A stretch of 64,000 bases of DNA from Gammaproteobacteria bacterium (GTDB lineage Bacteria > Pseudomonadota > Gammaproteobacteria > Steroidobacterales > Steroidobacteraceae), in the NCBI GenBank assembly GCA_027459765.1, contig DAIDHD010000028.1, positions 1-64,000 of the forward strand, in the 5' to 3' direction. Shown piece by piece: positions 46,668 through 55,573 of the stretch; positions within the stretch are counted from its first letter, which is position 1, and every line of letters begins with the position of its first letter. Both the position numbers and the translations under genes were made by a program. Under the pieces are notes generated by a model that was not told where the DNA came from, made no database searches, and saw only the letters and a list, made by a program, of their open reading frames with translations.

Positions 46668-49118
46668 CTAGTCGACCAGCATGTCCGAGCTGCCCATCGC
46701 GGCCGCGCAGGCGGCGGCGGTCACCGCCAGCACGCGGCTGGTGGTGTTGCAGGCGGACGACGTGCACAGCGTGTTGATGAGATTGTTGACCTCGTTGGTC
46801 ACCGTGGTCGGTCCGGGCTGGCTCGCGAGCCCGGTGCCGAGCACCCGCGCCGCGAGCGCGCTCGACACCTGATTCACGCCCGCCGCGCTCTGGAACAGCG
46901 AGGCGCTGAAGGTCACCCCGGGGAACAGGGCCGCCTGCAGGTTCGGCGTGTTGACCGCCACGTTGCAGTACTGGATCGCGAGCTGCGCGATGCCCACCTG
47001 GTTGGCCGCCGAGAAGCTCTCGAAGGTCGAGACCGCCGGCAGCTGCTGCTGTACCTGCTGATAGGTCGACAGCACGTCGGTCTGGTTGGTCGGCACCCCG
47101 GTGAGCGCGGACAGGCTCGCGTTGATCTGCGCGAAGGTGCGCACGCCGACCGCCGCCACCGGTGCGAGATCGGTGGGCGTGGTCGGCACCGGCGCCGCCT
47201 CGACCGTCACGTGCGTCGCGGAGCCGAGCTGATCGAAGCTCAGGAAGAACTGGTCGGCGAGCGGCCCGCTTTGCAGCGCGATCACCGTGCCGATGTTCGA
47301 CAGCACTTCGCCCTGCGCAGTGTAGTTGGAGGCGGTGACCGTGGTGTCCAGGGTGGAGAAGGCCTGCCCGACGGTGGGGATGGTGCCGTTGATGCCGATG
47401 CGCATGCCCTTGATCGGGATGTTGTCCGGCGTCACCGTCGGATCCAGCGAAATGAACGTCGGCGTCGCGAACAGGTAGCTCGCGCTGTCGTACTGGCTCG
47501 CGGTCAGCATCACGTAGCCCTGCGACACGCCGGTCACGTCCGCCACGTTGAACAACAGGTAGTAGCGCTGCCCGACGCCGGCGTCGAAGTTCTGCTTGAC
47601 CTGGGCCGCCGTGAGCGCACGGTTGTGGATGGCGACGAACTTGATCAGGCCCTGCCACGAGCGGTCGCCCGAGACCTCGTTGCCGAGCACCAGCGCGAAG
47701 GTGTCGTCCCAATTGGAGATGGTGACGCCCTTCTGCGGGTCGACCACGCCGGTGTTGACCCCGTTGACGTAGATCTGGCGGCCGTTCACCGGGTCGTAGG
47801 TGAGCACGACGTGCTGCAGCGAGGCCTGCAGCACGTTGCCGGTGGCCGAGGTCTGCAGCTGCGGCATGCCGTTCAAGTCGGATGCGGAGCTGCGCATCAT
47901 GAAGTCGTATTGCTGATTGGTCTGGCCGAGCGTGAAATTGCGCGTGCTGTCACCGCCCGAGTAGCTCACCATGTAGGACTTGTCGGCCGCCACCACGGCG
48001 GGCGCGACCCAGGCCTCCACCGAGAACTCGCCGGTGGCCTCGATCATGTCGTGCAGCTTCTTCGAGCCCGTCGTCGAGGCCTGCGCCTTGCCGCCCGGCC
48101 CCACGTTGATGCCCCAGCCGCCGGCCCAGGTCACGCTGCCGGTGATGGTGAGGTCGGCGGAGGGGTCGACGCCGCTGGTGTCGTAGGCGGTGAGGCCGGT
48201 GCCGGTCTGGAACTCGTACTTGGCGATCACGTTCGCGTCGAAGCGGTTGGCGCCGCTCGCGATGGTGCCCTGCGTGAGCGAGAGCGCCTTGCTGACCACC
48301 AGCGACGGATCGATGCTGGTGAGCGGCACCATGTTGGCGAAGGCCTGGATCGCGGCGAGCATGGTCGCGGCGTTCTGGGCGCAGTTGCTCCAGCAGTTGT
48401 GGTTCTCGAGCGCCAATCGCTCGACGAAGCGCGAGTTCGCCGGCACGTTCAGGTCCATCTTCGGGATGGCGTTCTGATAGGCCTGGTTGACGTCGTTCGA
48501 CGCGAAGTACGGCGACTGCGGCGTCGAGGCGTTCGGCGAGTGGCACTTGGAACAGTACTGCGACAGCAGCGGATACACCGTCTGCGCGAAGTCGTTGGAG
48601 GAGGCGGGGAAATTGCGGCTCTGGCCCACCGTCTGCACGGGCGGGGCCTGCAGCTGCACCTTGGTCACGCCGCTCGCACCCGAGGCGCTGGCCCAATTGG
48701 TGATCCAGGTGGTGAGGATCTGGCCGCAGGCGTTCGGATCGGCGAGCCAGCAGTTGTGGCCGCCGCTCACCTTGGTGACCACCATGGAGGTGGAGGGCTG
48801 TTGCAGGTTGACGAGTCCGCTCGCCTGCGCATAGGCGAGATTGACGTCGTCGCTGCGGGCGAAGTTCGGCATCTGCGCCGGCGTGGTGGCGTTGTGGCAC
48901 TGACCGCAGCGGTTCGAACCGCGCACGTTGTTCCAGAAGCTCACCGCGAAGGCCTGCACGTCGGCCGTCGCGGGCGCCGGACCCGTGTACGCATTGGCGG
49001 CGCTGGTGGCCGGGGCGGCGCCCTGCACCGCGGTAGTCGGCGCGCCGCCCGTGCTGCACGCGGTCGCGCCGAGGGCGGCCGCGAGCACGATCGGGGCGAG
49101 GATGCGGGAGAGGTTCAT
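46668..49118 (-). CDS. Di-heme c-type, LamG-domain lipoprotein (816 aa)
   Basis: Lipobox 'GATAC' (Cys21). Two CxxCH heme sites in the N-terminal third: 'CGQCH' (Cys71/Cys74/His75) and 'CSKCH' (Cys189/Cys192/His193), each followed by related 'ARSDDVNLAYAQA' / 'ASNDVNQAYQNA' segments, so this part is an internal duplication. A LamG/concanavalin-like domain follows (about 335-490: 'FSVEAWVAPAVVAADKSYMV', 'IYVNGVNTGVVDP', 'FVAIHNRALTAAQVKQNFDAG'). The C-terminal 300 residues are beta/helical and unassigned, ending with a cysteine pair. Two bases separate it from the upstream heme gene. Probably an outer-membrane or surface lipoprotein binding a polymer and moving electrons; function unknown. Confidence 0.85.
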   Translation of the reverse strand: MNLSRILAPIVLAAALGATACSTGGAPTTAVQGAAPATSAANAYTGPAPATADVQAFAVSFWNNVRGSNRCGQCHNATTPAQMPNFARSDDVNLAYAQASGLVNLQQPSTSMVVTKVSGGHNCWLADPNACGQILTTWITNWASASGASGVTKVQLQAPPVQTVGQSRNFPASSNDFAQTVYPLLSQYCSKCHSPNASTPQSPYFASNDVNQAYQNAIPKMDLNVPANSRFVERLALENHNCWSNCAQNAATMLAAIQAFANMVPLTSIDPSLVVSKALSLTQGTIASGANRFDANVIAKYEFQTGTGLTAYDTSGVDPSADLTITGSVTWAGGWGINVGPGGKAQASTTGSKKLHDMIEATGEFSVEAWVAPAVVAADKSYMVSYSGGDSTRNFTLGQTNQQYDFMMRSSASDLNGMPQLQTSATGNVLQASLQHVVLTYDPVNGRQIYVNGVNTGVVDPQKGVTISNWDDTFALVLGNEVSGDRSWQGLIKFVAIHNRALTAAQVKQNFDAGVGQRYYLLFNVADVTGVSQGYVMLTASQYDSASYLFATPTFISLDPTVTPDNIPIKGMRIGINGTIPTVGQAFSTLDTTVTASNYTAQGEVLSNIGTVIALQSGPLADQFFLSFDQLGSATHVTVEAAPVPTTPTDLAPVAAVGVRTFAQINASLSALTGVPTNQTDVLSTYQQVQQQLPAVSTFESFSAANQVGIAQLAIQYCNVAVNTPNLQAALFPGVTFSASLFQSAAGVNQVSSALAARVLGTGLASQPGPTTVTNEVNNLINTLCTSSACNTTSRVLAVTAAACAAAMGSSDMLVD

Positions 49119-49120
49119 GG

Positions 49121-50368
49121 TCAATTCCCCATGCAGTAGACGGCGGCGTCGGCGAACACCTGGCGCAGCGAGTAGTTGCTGGCCTTGAAGCTCGCCACCA
49201 TCGTCGCCACCTGGCTGCGGTCGGCGGCGTTGCTCGGTGCGCGGAAGCACACGTACTTGAACACCCGGGTCACCTGGCAGTTCGCGAACGCCTGGCTGCC
49301 CGCGAGTTCCTGGCCGAGCGACTTGGCGCCCTGGCCGCTGCCGCTCTGGTTGGGATCCCAGCCGAGGAGCTGGTTCACGCCGCCGCGCCAGCGGTTGTCC
49401 CAGTGATCGTCCGGGGTAACGTAGCCCTGCGGGAAGTTGGTGTTGTTGATGAAGTACTTGGGCTGGACCTGTCCGGCGGTGTACACGATCTGGCCGGTGG
49501 TGCCGGCGGTGGTCGGATCGGTGTTGCTGAAGTTGTAGTACGCGAACGCCTGCGCCATCGGATCCATGCCGCTGTGGCAGCCGATGCAGTTGTTGAGGAA
49601 CAGGCTGCTGTCGCCGCCGGGGCTGCGGGTGACGTCCTGGCGGATCCGGTCGGGCGGCCGGGTCGTGTCCATGATGGTCTGCAGGTCCGAGCACAGGTGG
49701 TTCATCATGGTGAAGCGGAACATCGCCCGGTTCGTGCCGTTGATGAAGAAGGCCGACGCCGCGGCCCGCGTGGTGATGACGCCGGCCGTGGCCGCCGCGG
49801 GCACGCCCGTCACCGACGACTGGGTGACCGGCACGAGGTGCGCCTTCAGGTCGATGTTGAGGTCATCGAGCGCCTGGTACATGTCGTTGTTGCCGGGCGA
49901 GTAGGCCGGCACGCCGGCGCTCATCGACCCGGAGTCGGCGACGTACAGCAGATCCGCGCTCAGCAGGGTGTTGAACGGCACGTCGTCGCGCACCATGCCG
50001 ACCACGGTGGCCACGTAGTCGTTGAGCGGCGCGAACACCGTCTGGCTGCGGCTCGTCCAGGGCATGGCGAGGTTGCGGATGGTGTTGTTGTAGAACGCCG
50101 GGTCCTTGGTGACGATGTTGAGCGCGGCCTGCGTCGGATCCATGCCGACCATGGAATTGAGGGTCGCGTCCGGAGCCACCACCCCGGCGACGCGGTCGTA
50201 CATGCGCTTGGCCTGATCCTTGGTCAGGCCGGCGGCGGCGGCGACCGACGCCGCCAGCACCGCGGCCACGCCGCAAGCCGCCGCGCGCAGCGCGACGCGT
50301 GTCGCGGCGGGCCGGTGCGTCGACGCCGGCGGCCGCGCCGCTTCCGTGATTGCCATCCCGTACTTCAT
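49121..50368 (-). CDS. Exported mono-heme protein resembling DUF1592/DUF1588-type cytochromes (415 aa)
   Basis: Signal peptide (about 25-48, Ala-rich). One CxxCH, 'CIGCH' (Cys261/Cys264/His265), in 'NNCIGCHSGMDPMAQAFAYY', a context like the 'CAGCHRxxDPxGFAxE' of the planctomycete-type DUF1588 heme domain. The C-terminal part, 'FANCQVTRVFKYVCFRAPS' with more cysteines, also recalls DUF1585-like ends. Start taken as ATG 50368; GTG 50380 is possible. First gene of the reverse heme/LamG/Tat operon, divergent from the beta-propeller heme lipoprotein. Confidence 0.78.
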   Translation of the reverse strand: MKYGMAITEAARPPASTHRPAATRVALRAAACGVAAVLAASVAAAAGLTKDQAKRMYDRVAGVVAPDATLNSMVGMDPTQAALNIVTKDPAFYNNTIRNLAMPWTSRSQTVFAPLNDYVATVVGMVRDDVPFNTLLSADLLYVADSGSMSAGVPAYSPGNNDMYQALDDLNIDLKAHLVPVTQSSVTGVPAAATAGVITTRAAASAFFINGTNRAMFRFTMMNHLCSDLQTIMDTTRPPDRIRQDVTRSPGGDSSLFLNNCIGCHSGMDPMAQAFAYYNFSNTDPTTAGTTGQIVYTAGQVQPKYFINNTNFPQGYVTPDDHWDNRWRGGVNQLLGWDPNQSGSGQGAKSLGQELAGSQAFANCQVTRVFKYVCFRAPSNAADRSQVATMVASFKASNYSLRQVFADAAVYCMGN

Positions 50369-50617
50369 GTGAGCATCCACCCGCTGGTGAAATTGGTGTG
50401 CGTTGAGCGGACTCTATGCGTGGCGCCGTGGCCGGCGTAATGTCTCGACTTGCCGACGTCGGCGTTTCGCGACAGTACTGCGCGTATATGCCGCCCCGTA
50501 TCCTGCTCTCCGATTCGTCCACGTTTCCGTCCGTTGCGGCAAGGGAAGCGGAAGCGACGAAGTTCTTCTGTGAGTGTGTTAACAGAATGCACACGAACGC
50601 CGGACGAACATCCAAAT
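50369..50617. promoter_or_regulatory. 249-base divergent control region of the two heme gene groups
   Basis: Must hold promoters for both directions. On the minus strand TAGAGT (50416-50411) is a -10 candidate about 43 bases before ATG 50368. On the plus strand no good box was found; CAGAAT at about 50583-50588 is weak. No clear operator repeat. The base composition is less GC-rich near 50,570-50,620. Confidence 0.35.
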
Positions 50618-53374
50618 ATGCGAACGAATGAGTTCAACACGCGGCCCTCGTGGGGCCTCATCCTGTCGGCGCTGCTCGCGGTGCTGGCCGGCTGCGCCGG
50701 TGGCGTCAGCGGGCACGCGCCGGGTCTCGCCGGCGTGCAGGCGCAGGACCCCGGCACCTTCACCTACCCGATCGCCTACGTGAAGCGGCCGCCGCCGGCC
50801 AAGGACATCGATGCCGGCGACCTGATCACGTCCACCGCCGGCGGCGACCTGTACATCCGCGACCAGGCGAGCGCCGGCAGCACCGAGGTGAACGTCACCG
50901 GTTCGATCACCAAGGGACAGGGCGACGTGAAAGACCTCGACGTCTCGCCCGACGGCAAGAAGCTGCTGTTTTCGCTGCGCCTGCCGCTCATCCCGAACGC
51001 CAAGGCGATCGACCAGCCGACCTGGAAGATCTACGAGTACGACGTGGCCACCAAGACGGTCACGCAACTCACGAACGACGACACCACCCGCGGCCACGAC
51101 ATCGGCGCCCACTTCCTGCCGGACGGGCGCATCGTGTTCGCCTCCACGCGCCAGGCGGCCACCCAGGCGATCCTCATCGACGAGGGCCGCCCCCAGTACC
51201 CGGCGCAGACCGACGGCACGCACGATGCTCAGCAGGACATCTTCCTGTTGCACGTCATGAACGCCGACGGCAGCAACATCCAACAGATCACCTTCAACAC
51301 CAACCACGACTTCGCGCCGTCGGTGCTCGCGGACGGGCGCATCGTGTTCTCGCGCTACGAGTCCATCAACGGCGACCAGGTGAGCCTGTACGTCGTCAAC
51401 CCCGACGGTACCGGGCTGCAGCTGCTCTACGGCGAGAATAGCCACGCCACCGGCGCGAACGTCGCCGGCACCAACGATAACGTGGTGCAGTTCCTCGGCG
51501 CACGCCAGCGGGCGGACGGCAAGCTGCTCGCCCTGGTGCGACCGTTCCTGGGAACGCAGCAGGGCGGCGACATCGTCACCATCGATGCCGCGAATTTCGT
51601 CGAAATCCACCAGCCCTCCACGCCGGGCGGAGCGCCCGGTACGGGCCAGGTGAGCACCACCTCGCTCGGCGTCACCACCGACGCCAACACCCCGTCGCTC
51701 GGCGGGCGCTTCGCCTCGGTGACGCCGCTGTACGACGGCACCAATCGCATGCTGGTGAGCTGGGCGCCGTGCCTGGTTCTGGTCCAGGGTGCGACCCAGA
51801 TCTGCGACGCCTCGAACACCGCCGGCGCCAACGTCACCGAGGCGCCGCCGCAGTACACCATCTGGGTCTACGATCTCGACCACGGCACGCTGAGCCCCAT
51901 CATCGGCGCCCAGAGCGGCCTCGAAATCCTCGAGCCGGTGATCCTGCAGGCGCGCTCGCCGGCGCCGACGGCGGCGCCGGTGACCACGCCGACCGCCGCC
52001 TCAACCACGCTCGCGAACGCGGGACTCGGAGTACTCGAGATCCGCAGCGTCTACGACTTCGACGGAGTGGACACCGTGGCGGCCAAGACGCACCTCGGCG
52101 CAGGCACTCCCGCGGCCGTGAGCGGGATCCCGGCCCTGGCGGATCCATCGCAGGCGAGCGCCGACCAGCGGCCGGCGCGCTTCATTCGCGTCGAGAAGCC
52201 GGTCGAGATCCCCTCCAAGGACGTGCGCAAGATCAATGCCTCGGCGTTCGGTCCGGCCGGCATGGGCATGCGCGAGATCCTCGCCTACGCGCCGATCGAG
52301 CCGGACGGCTCGGTGAAGCTCGAACTGCCGGCCAACGTGCCGTTCACCATCGAGATTCTCGACAAGAACGCGCGCCGCATCGGCCCGCAGCACACGAGCT
52401 GGCTGCAGCTCGCGCCGGGCGAGACCCGCGTCTGCACCGGTTGCCACGATCCGGCCAATAAGACCGATCCGAACTTCCCCCTGTCGCACGGCAGGGACGG
52501 CGTGTGGGCGTCGGCGTACGCGGGCGCAACCGCGGCGGGCAGCCCGTTCCCGAACACCACGGCCGCGTTGCCGGTGGTCAACACCGGCGACACCATGGCG
52601 GACACGCGCGTCGCCAACACCTGCAAGACGGGTTCGACCGTGCCGTGCTCCCAGGTGCCGAGCATCGACGTGAGCTACGTGGACGTGTGGACGGACACCA
52701 CCAATCCCGCGCTCACTGTCAACCCGTCCTTCGCCTACCTCTACGCCAATCTGTCGACCCCGAAGCCGAGCAACGCGCACTGCGTCACCTGGGACGCGCT
52801 GTGCCGCAGCGTGATCCACTATCCCGACAGCACGACCCCGCCCTATCACATCCAGTCGCTGTGGGACTTCCCGCGCCAGGTGCTCGACGCGAATGGCAAC
52901 GTGACCGCCGACAACACCTGCACCAACTGCCACAACCCGGTGAGCCCGCAGAAGGCCGTGCAGGTACCGGCCGGCAATCTCGACCTCACGGGCGGCGCAT
53001 CATCGACCGACGCAAGCGTCACCACCTCGTACACCGAACTCCTGTTTGCACATAATGAGCAGACAATTAATATGGGGGTGTTGCAGGACCTGCTGGTGCC
53101 GGCGCCCGGTCCCCCGGACCCGACCACCGGACAGCCGACGACGATCATGGTGCCGGTGTCGCTGGCGCCGCCGGCCACCGCCGGCAGCGCCAACGGGTCG
53201 GTGTGTTTCTTTGCGGTGTTCGAGAAGGCCTTCGGTACGTGCAGCGGCGCCGCCGGCACGGTCGATCACACGCAGGGCTTTCTCACGGCGGCGGAGCTGC
53301 GATTGATTTCCGAATGGCTCGACATCGGCGGTCAGTTCTACAACGATCCGTTCGTGGCGCCCGCGGCGAATTGA
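50618..53374 (+). CDS. Di-heme beta-propeller (PD40/TolB-like) lipoprotein (918 aa)
   Basis: Lipobox 'LAGC' (Cys26). The N-terminal half has PD40/TolB-like propeller repeats: 'DVSPDGKKLLFSLR', 'FLPDGRIVFASTR', 'VLADGRIVFSRYE'. The C-terminal half carries two CxxCH heme sites: 'CTGCH' (Cys606/Cys609/His610) and 'CTNCH' (Cys768/Cys771/His772), with extra cysteines between. A propeller plus c-type hemes recalls the hydrazine-synthase-alpha-like (HzsA-related) proteins found outside anammox bacteria; similarity of layout only. ATG 50618 was chosen because it places the lipobox at residue 26. Probably surface or outer-membrane attached. It is divergent from the other heme genes and 4 bases ahead of the SH3/barrel gene. 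Confidence 0.85.
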   Translation: MRTNEFNTRPSWGLILSALLAVLAGCAGGVSGHAPGLAGVQAQDPGTFTYPIAYVKRPPPAKDIDAGDLITSTAGGDLYIRDQASAGSTEVNVTGSITKGQGDVKDLDVSPDGKKLLFSLRLPLIPNAKAIDQPTWKIYEYDVATKTVTQLTNDDTTRGHDIGAHFLPDGRIVFASTRQAATQAILIDEGRPQYPAQTDGTHDAQQDIFLLHVMNADGSNIQQITFNTNHDFAPSVLADGRIVFSRYESINGDQVSLYVVNPDGTGLQLLYGENSHATGANVAGTNDNVVQFLGARQRADGKLLALVRPFLGTQQGGDIVTIDAANFVEIHQPSTPGGAPGTGQVSTTSLGVTTDANTPSLGGRFASVTPLYDGTNRMLVSWAPCLVLVQGATQICDASNTAGANVTEAPPQYTIWVYDLDHGTLSPIIGAQSGLEILEPVILQARSPAPTAAPVTTPTAASTTLANAGLGVLEIRSVYDFDGVDTVAAKTHLGAGTPAAVSGIPALADPSQASADQRPARFIRVEKPVEIPSKDVRKINASAFGPAGMGMREILAYAPIEPDGSVKLELPANVPFTIEILDKNARRIGPQHTSWLQLAPGETRVCTGCHDPANKTDPNFPLSHGRDGVWASAYAGATAAGSPFPNTTAALPVVNTGDTMADTRVANTCKTGSTVPCSQVPSIDVSYVDVWTDTTNPALTVNPSFAYLYANLSTPKPSNAHCVTWDALCRSVIHYPDSTTPPYHIQSLWDFPRQVLDANGNVTADNTCTNCHNPVSPQKAVQVPAGNLDLTGGASSTDASVTTSYTELLFAHNEQTINMGVLQDLLVPAPGPPDPTTGQPTTIMVPVSLAPPATAGSANGSVCFFAVFEKAFGTCSGAAGTVDHTQGFLTAAELRLISEWLDIGGQFYNDPFVAPAAN

Positions 53375-53378
53375 GCTG

Positions 53379-54119
53379 ATGCGACGCCTGTTCGCGCCGT
53401 GTCTGCTCGCGCTGTCGCTGGTGTTTCCCGGTGCCTCGCCCGAAGCCAGGACGCCCCCCGTCGAGGTGGTGGTGACCGCGCCGTATCTGGAGATGCACAG
53501 CGGCCCGGGGCGCGGCTTCCCGGTGGTCTACGTGGTCGGCCGGGACGAGACGGTCACGGTGCTGTTCAGCCGCACCGACTGGTTCAAGGTGCGGGCGCCG
53601 CGCGGCCAGGAGGGCTGGGTGCGGCGCACCGAACTCGCCATGACCAAGCTCGCGGACGGGAGTCCGGCGCCGATCCCGCCCTACCCCGACTTCGCGAGCC
53701 ACCGTTGGGAGCTGGGCGCCGGCTACGGCGTCTTCAACCACGAGAACCTCATCAACGGCTATCTGGACTACGCGATCACCGACAGCCTGGACGCCGACTT
53801 CGACCTGCAACAGGCGCTCGGTACCATCGACAACCGGTACATCGCCGCCTTCGGCCTGCGCCACACGTTCGTTCCCGAGTGGAAGTGGGTGTCGCCCACG
53901 GCGGGCATCGGCACGGCGTACGAGTACATACAGAACAAGGTGCCCCCGCAGCCGCTGCAGACGCGCAACCAGCTCGCCTACGTCTCGGCGGGGTTGCGCG
54001 GCTTCATCACGCGCCGCTTCATGTGGCGCGCCGAGTGGCGCAAGTACGTGGTGTTCACCAACCAGAATCAGAACGAGGTACCGGAAGAATGGAAACTCGA
54101 CTTGGCAGTGTTCTTCTAG
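53379..54119 (+). CDS. SH3-domain outer-membrane barrel protein (246 aa)
   Basis: Signal peptide (about 1-23), an SH3b domain (about 28-90; 'APYLEMHSGPGRGFPVVYVV' and 'GWVRRTEL'), then an eight-strand-like beta-barrel from about 105 to the C-terminal 'WKLDLAVFF', with terminal phenylalanine as expected for Bam substrates. The SH3b part may contact peptidoglycan. It overlaps the next barrel gene by 31 bases. Such SH3/barrel and barrel-lipoprotein pairs occur near AgmX/TPR/Exb clusters in my memory of other proteobacteria; this link is inference. Confidence 0.85.
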   Translation: MRRLFAPCLLALSLVFPGASPEARTPPVEVVVTAPYLEMHSGPGRGFPVVYVVGRDETVTVLFSRTDWFKVRAPRGQEGWVRRTELAMTKLADGSPAPIPPYPDFASHRWELGAGYGVFNHENLINGYLDYAITDSLDADFDLQQALGTIDNRYIAAFGLRHTFVPEWKWVSPTAGIGTAYEYIQNKVPPQPLQTRNQLAYVSAGLRGFITRRFMWRAEWRKYVVFTNQNQNEVPEEWKLDLAVFF

Positions 54120-54760
54120 CCACGGCACTGCTGACCGGTTGCGGCTGGTTCCACCGCGGCGAGAAGCCCGCGAGCCAGGTGGTCGCCGAGGACCCCCCCG
54201 GCGATCCGTCGGTGATCGAGCCGCAGGTGAAGCGGCGCGAGGTGAAGACGCCCAAGATCAAGGCGAAGGACGTCGAACTCGGCGCCTACTTCGGCGCGCT
54301 CAGCATCCAGGACTTCGGCACCAATCCCGTGTACGGGGTGCGCGCCGCCTACCACGTCTCCGAGGACATATTCCTGGAGGCATTCGCCGCGCGCTCCAAG
54401 GCGGGCACCACCAGCCTCGAGGACGTGTTCCCGAACATCACGGTGGTGAGCGATGCCGGCCGCTACTTCACCTACTACGACCTGGACGTCGGCTACAACG
54501 TGCTTCCCGGCGAAATATTTCTCGGCAAGGGTCGCGCCTTCAATTCGGCGCTGTACGTCACCGTGGGCATGGGCGACGTGAAATTCGCCCAGCAGGACCA
54601 CTTCGCCCTGAACTTGGGCGTGGGCGAGCGCCTGTTGATCACCGACTGGCTGGCGCTGCACCTCGACGTGCGCGACCACATTTTCGAGACCAATCTCACC
54701 GGCCGGACCAAGAACGTCGACAACATAGAAGCGGTGCTCGGTTTGACCACCTTCTTCTGA
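54089..54760 (+). CDS. Outer-membrane beta-barrel lipoprotein (OMP_myx_plus-like, 223 aa)
   Basis: Lipobox 'LTGC' (Cys18), a Pro/Lys/Glu-rich linker (about 20-60), then a barrel: 'LGAYFGALSIQDFGTNPVYG', 'YYDLDVGYNVLPGEIFLG', 'ALYVTVGMGDVKFAQQDHFA' and the end 'VLGLTTFF' with terminal Phe. It resembles the outer-membrane beta-barrel family first defined in myxobacteria (OMP_myx_plus). The ATG at 54089 lies within the 3' end of the previous gene (31-base overlap), after a GGAAGA. Confidence 0.85.
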   Translation: METRLGSVLLATALLTGCGWFHRGEKPASQVVAEDPPGDPSVIEPQVKRREVKTPKIKAKDVELGAYFGALSIQDFGTNPVYGVRAAYHVSEDIFLEAFAARSKAGTTSLEDVFPNITVVSDAGRYFTYYDLDVGYNVLPGEIFLGKGRAFNSALYVTVGMGDVKFAQQDHFALNLGVGERLLITDWLALHLDVRDHIFETNLTGRTKNVDNIEAVLGLTTFF

Positions 54761-54811
54761 CGTATCGTGCCCTTTCCTTGAGGGACGACGACCAACGCTG
54801 AGGAGACGACC

Positions 54812-55315
54812 ATGCGACAGATCATCGGAAGGATTATCAAGGGCGGTGCGCTGGCCGCCGTCATCGCCGCCGGCGCCGCGTTCGCGGGCGACACGGGTGG
54901 TCCGGCGCCGGACTTCACGCTGACCACGCCCGACGGGCACCAGGAGGCGCTGAACCAGTTCAAGGGCCAGGTGGTGATGCTGAATTTCTGGGCCACTTGG
55001 TGCGGCCCGTGCCAGCAGGAGATGCCGCTGCTCGACCAGATGTACAAGAAGTACAAGCCGGCGGGCTTCACGCTGATCGGCGTCAACGTCGACAAGGAGG
55101 CGCCGCCGGTCAAGGAATTGCTGGCGCGTCGGCCGGTGAGCTTTCCGGTGCTGCTCGATCCCGCCAACCAGGTCAGCAAGACCTACCACGTCGACGAAAT
55201 GCCGAGTTCGGTGATCATCGATCGCAAGGGCAACGTGCGCTACGTGCACCGCGGCTACCGCCCCGGCGACGAGAACGAGTACCAGGACCGCATCCGCCAA
55301 CTCATCCGGGAGTGA
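54812..55315 (+). CDS. tlpA: TlpA-family thiol-disulfide oxidoreductase
   Basis: 167 aa. Signal peptide or anchor (about 9-25), thioredoxin fold with intact active site 'WATWCGPCQQEM' (Cys64, Cys67), 'LIGVNVDKEA', and cis-Pro-type 'DEMPSSVIID'. A periplasmic reductase that keeps apo-cytochrome cysteines or other exported thiols reduced; here the neighbours include exported CxxCH proteins and the cysteine-ended DUF4266 peptide, either of which could be a client. GAGGAG ribosome site. Three bases before the DUF4266 gene. Confidence 0.93.
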   Translation: MRQIIGRIIKGGALAAVIAAGAAFAGDTGGPAPDFTLTTPDGHQEALNQFKGQVVMLNFWATWCGPCQQEMPLLDQMYKKYKPAGFTLIGVNVDKEAPPVKELLARRPVSFPVLLDPANQVSKTYHVDEMPSSVIIDRKGNVRYVHRGYRPGDENEYQDRIRQLIRE

Positions 55316-55318
55316 GCC

Positions 55319-55573
55319 ATGACGCGCCCTAACCTCGTCGACTCGCGCCGCGTGGCGGCGGCACTCGCGCTCGCGGCGGCGACGCTGGCGCTAGGCGCCT
55401 GCGGCGGCATACAGCCCTGGGTCAAGCCGTACGAGCGCGATCGTCTCGCCGACCCGATCATGTCGTGGCAGCGGGACGCCATCTCCGGCGCGTACCTCGA
55501 CCACGTGTACGACTCGCGCGAGGGCTCGCGCGGGGCCACCGGCACGGCCGGCGGCGGCTGCGGCTGCAACTAA
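55319..55573 (+). CDS. DUF4266 small lipoprotein with GCGC tail
   Basis: 84 aa. Lipobox 'LGAC' (Cys28), the family segment 'VKPYERDRLADPIM' and 'HVYDSREGSRG', and the conserved C-terminal tail 'GGGCGCN' with two cysteines at 81 and 83. Almost always next to a DUF3570 barrel and a thioredoxin-like protein. Function unproven; the paired tail cysteines suggest metal or redox chemistry. The segment Gly72-Ala73-Thr74 after an acidic residue is faintly like the GAT site that ApbE flavinylates, but no apbE is here. The stop overlaps the DUF3570 ATG (TAATG). Confidence 0.92.
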   Translation: MTRPNLVDSRRVAAALALAAATLALGACGGIQPWVKPYERDRLADPIMSWQRDAISGAYLDHVYDSREGSRGATGTAGGGCGCN

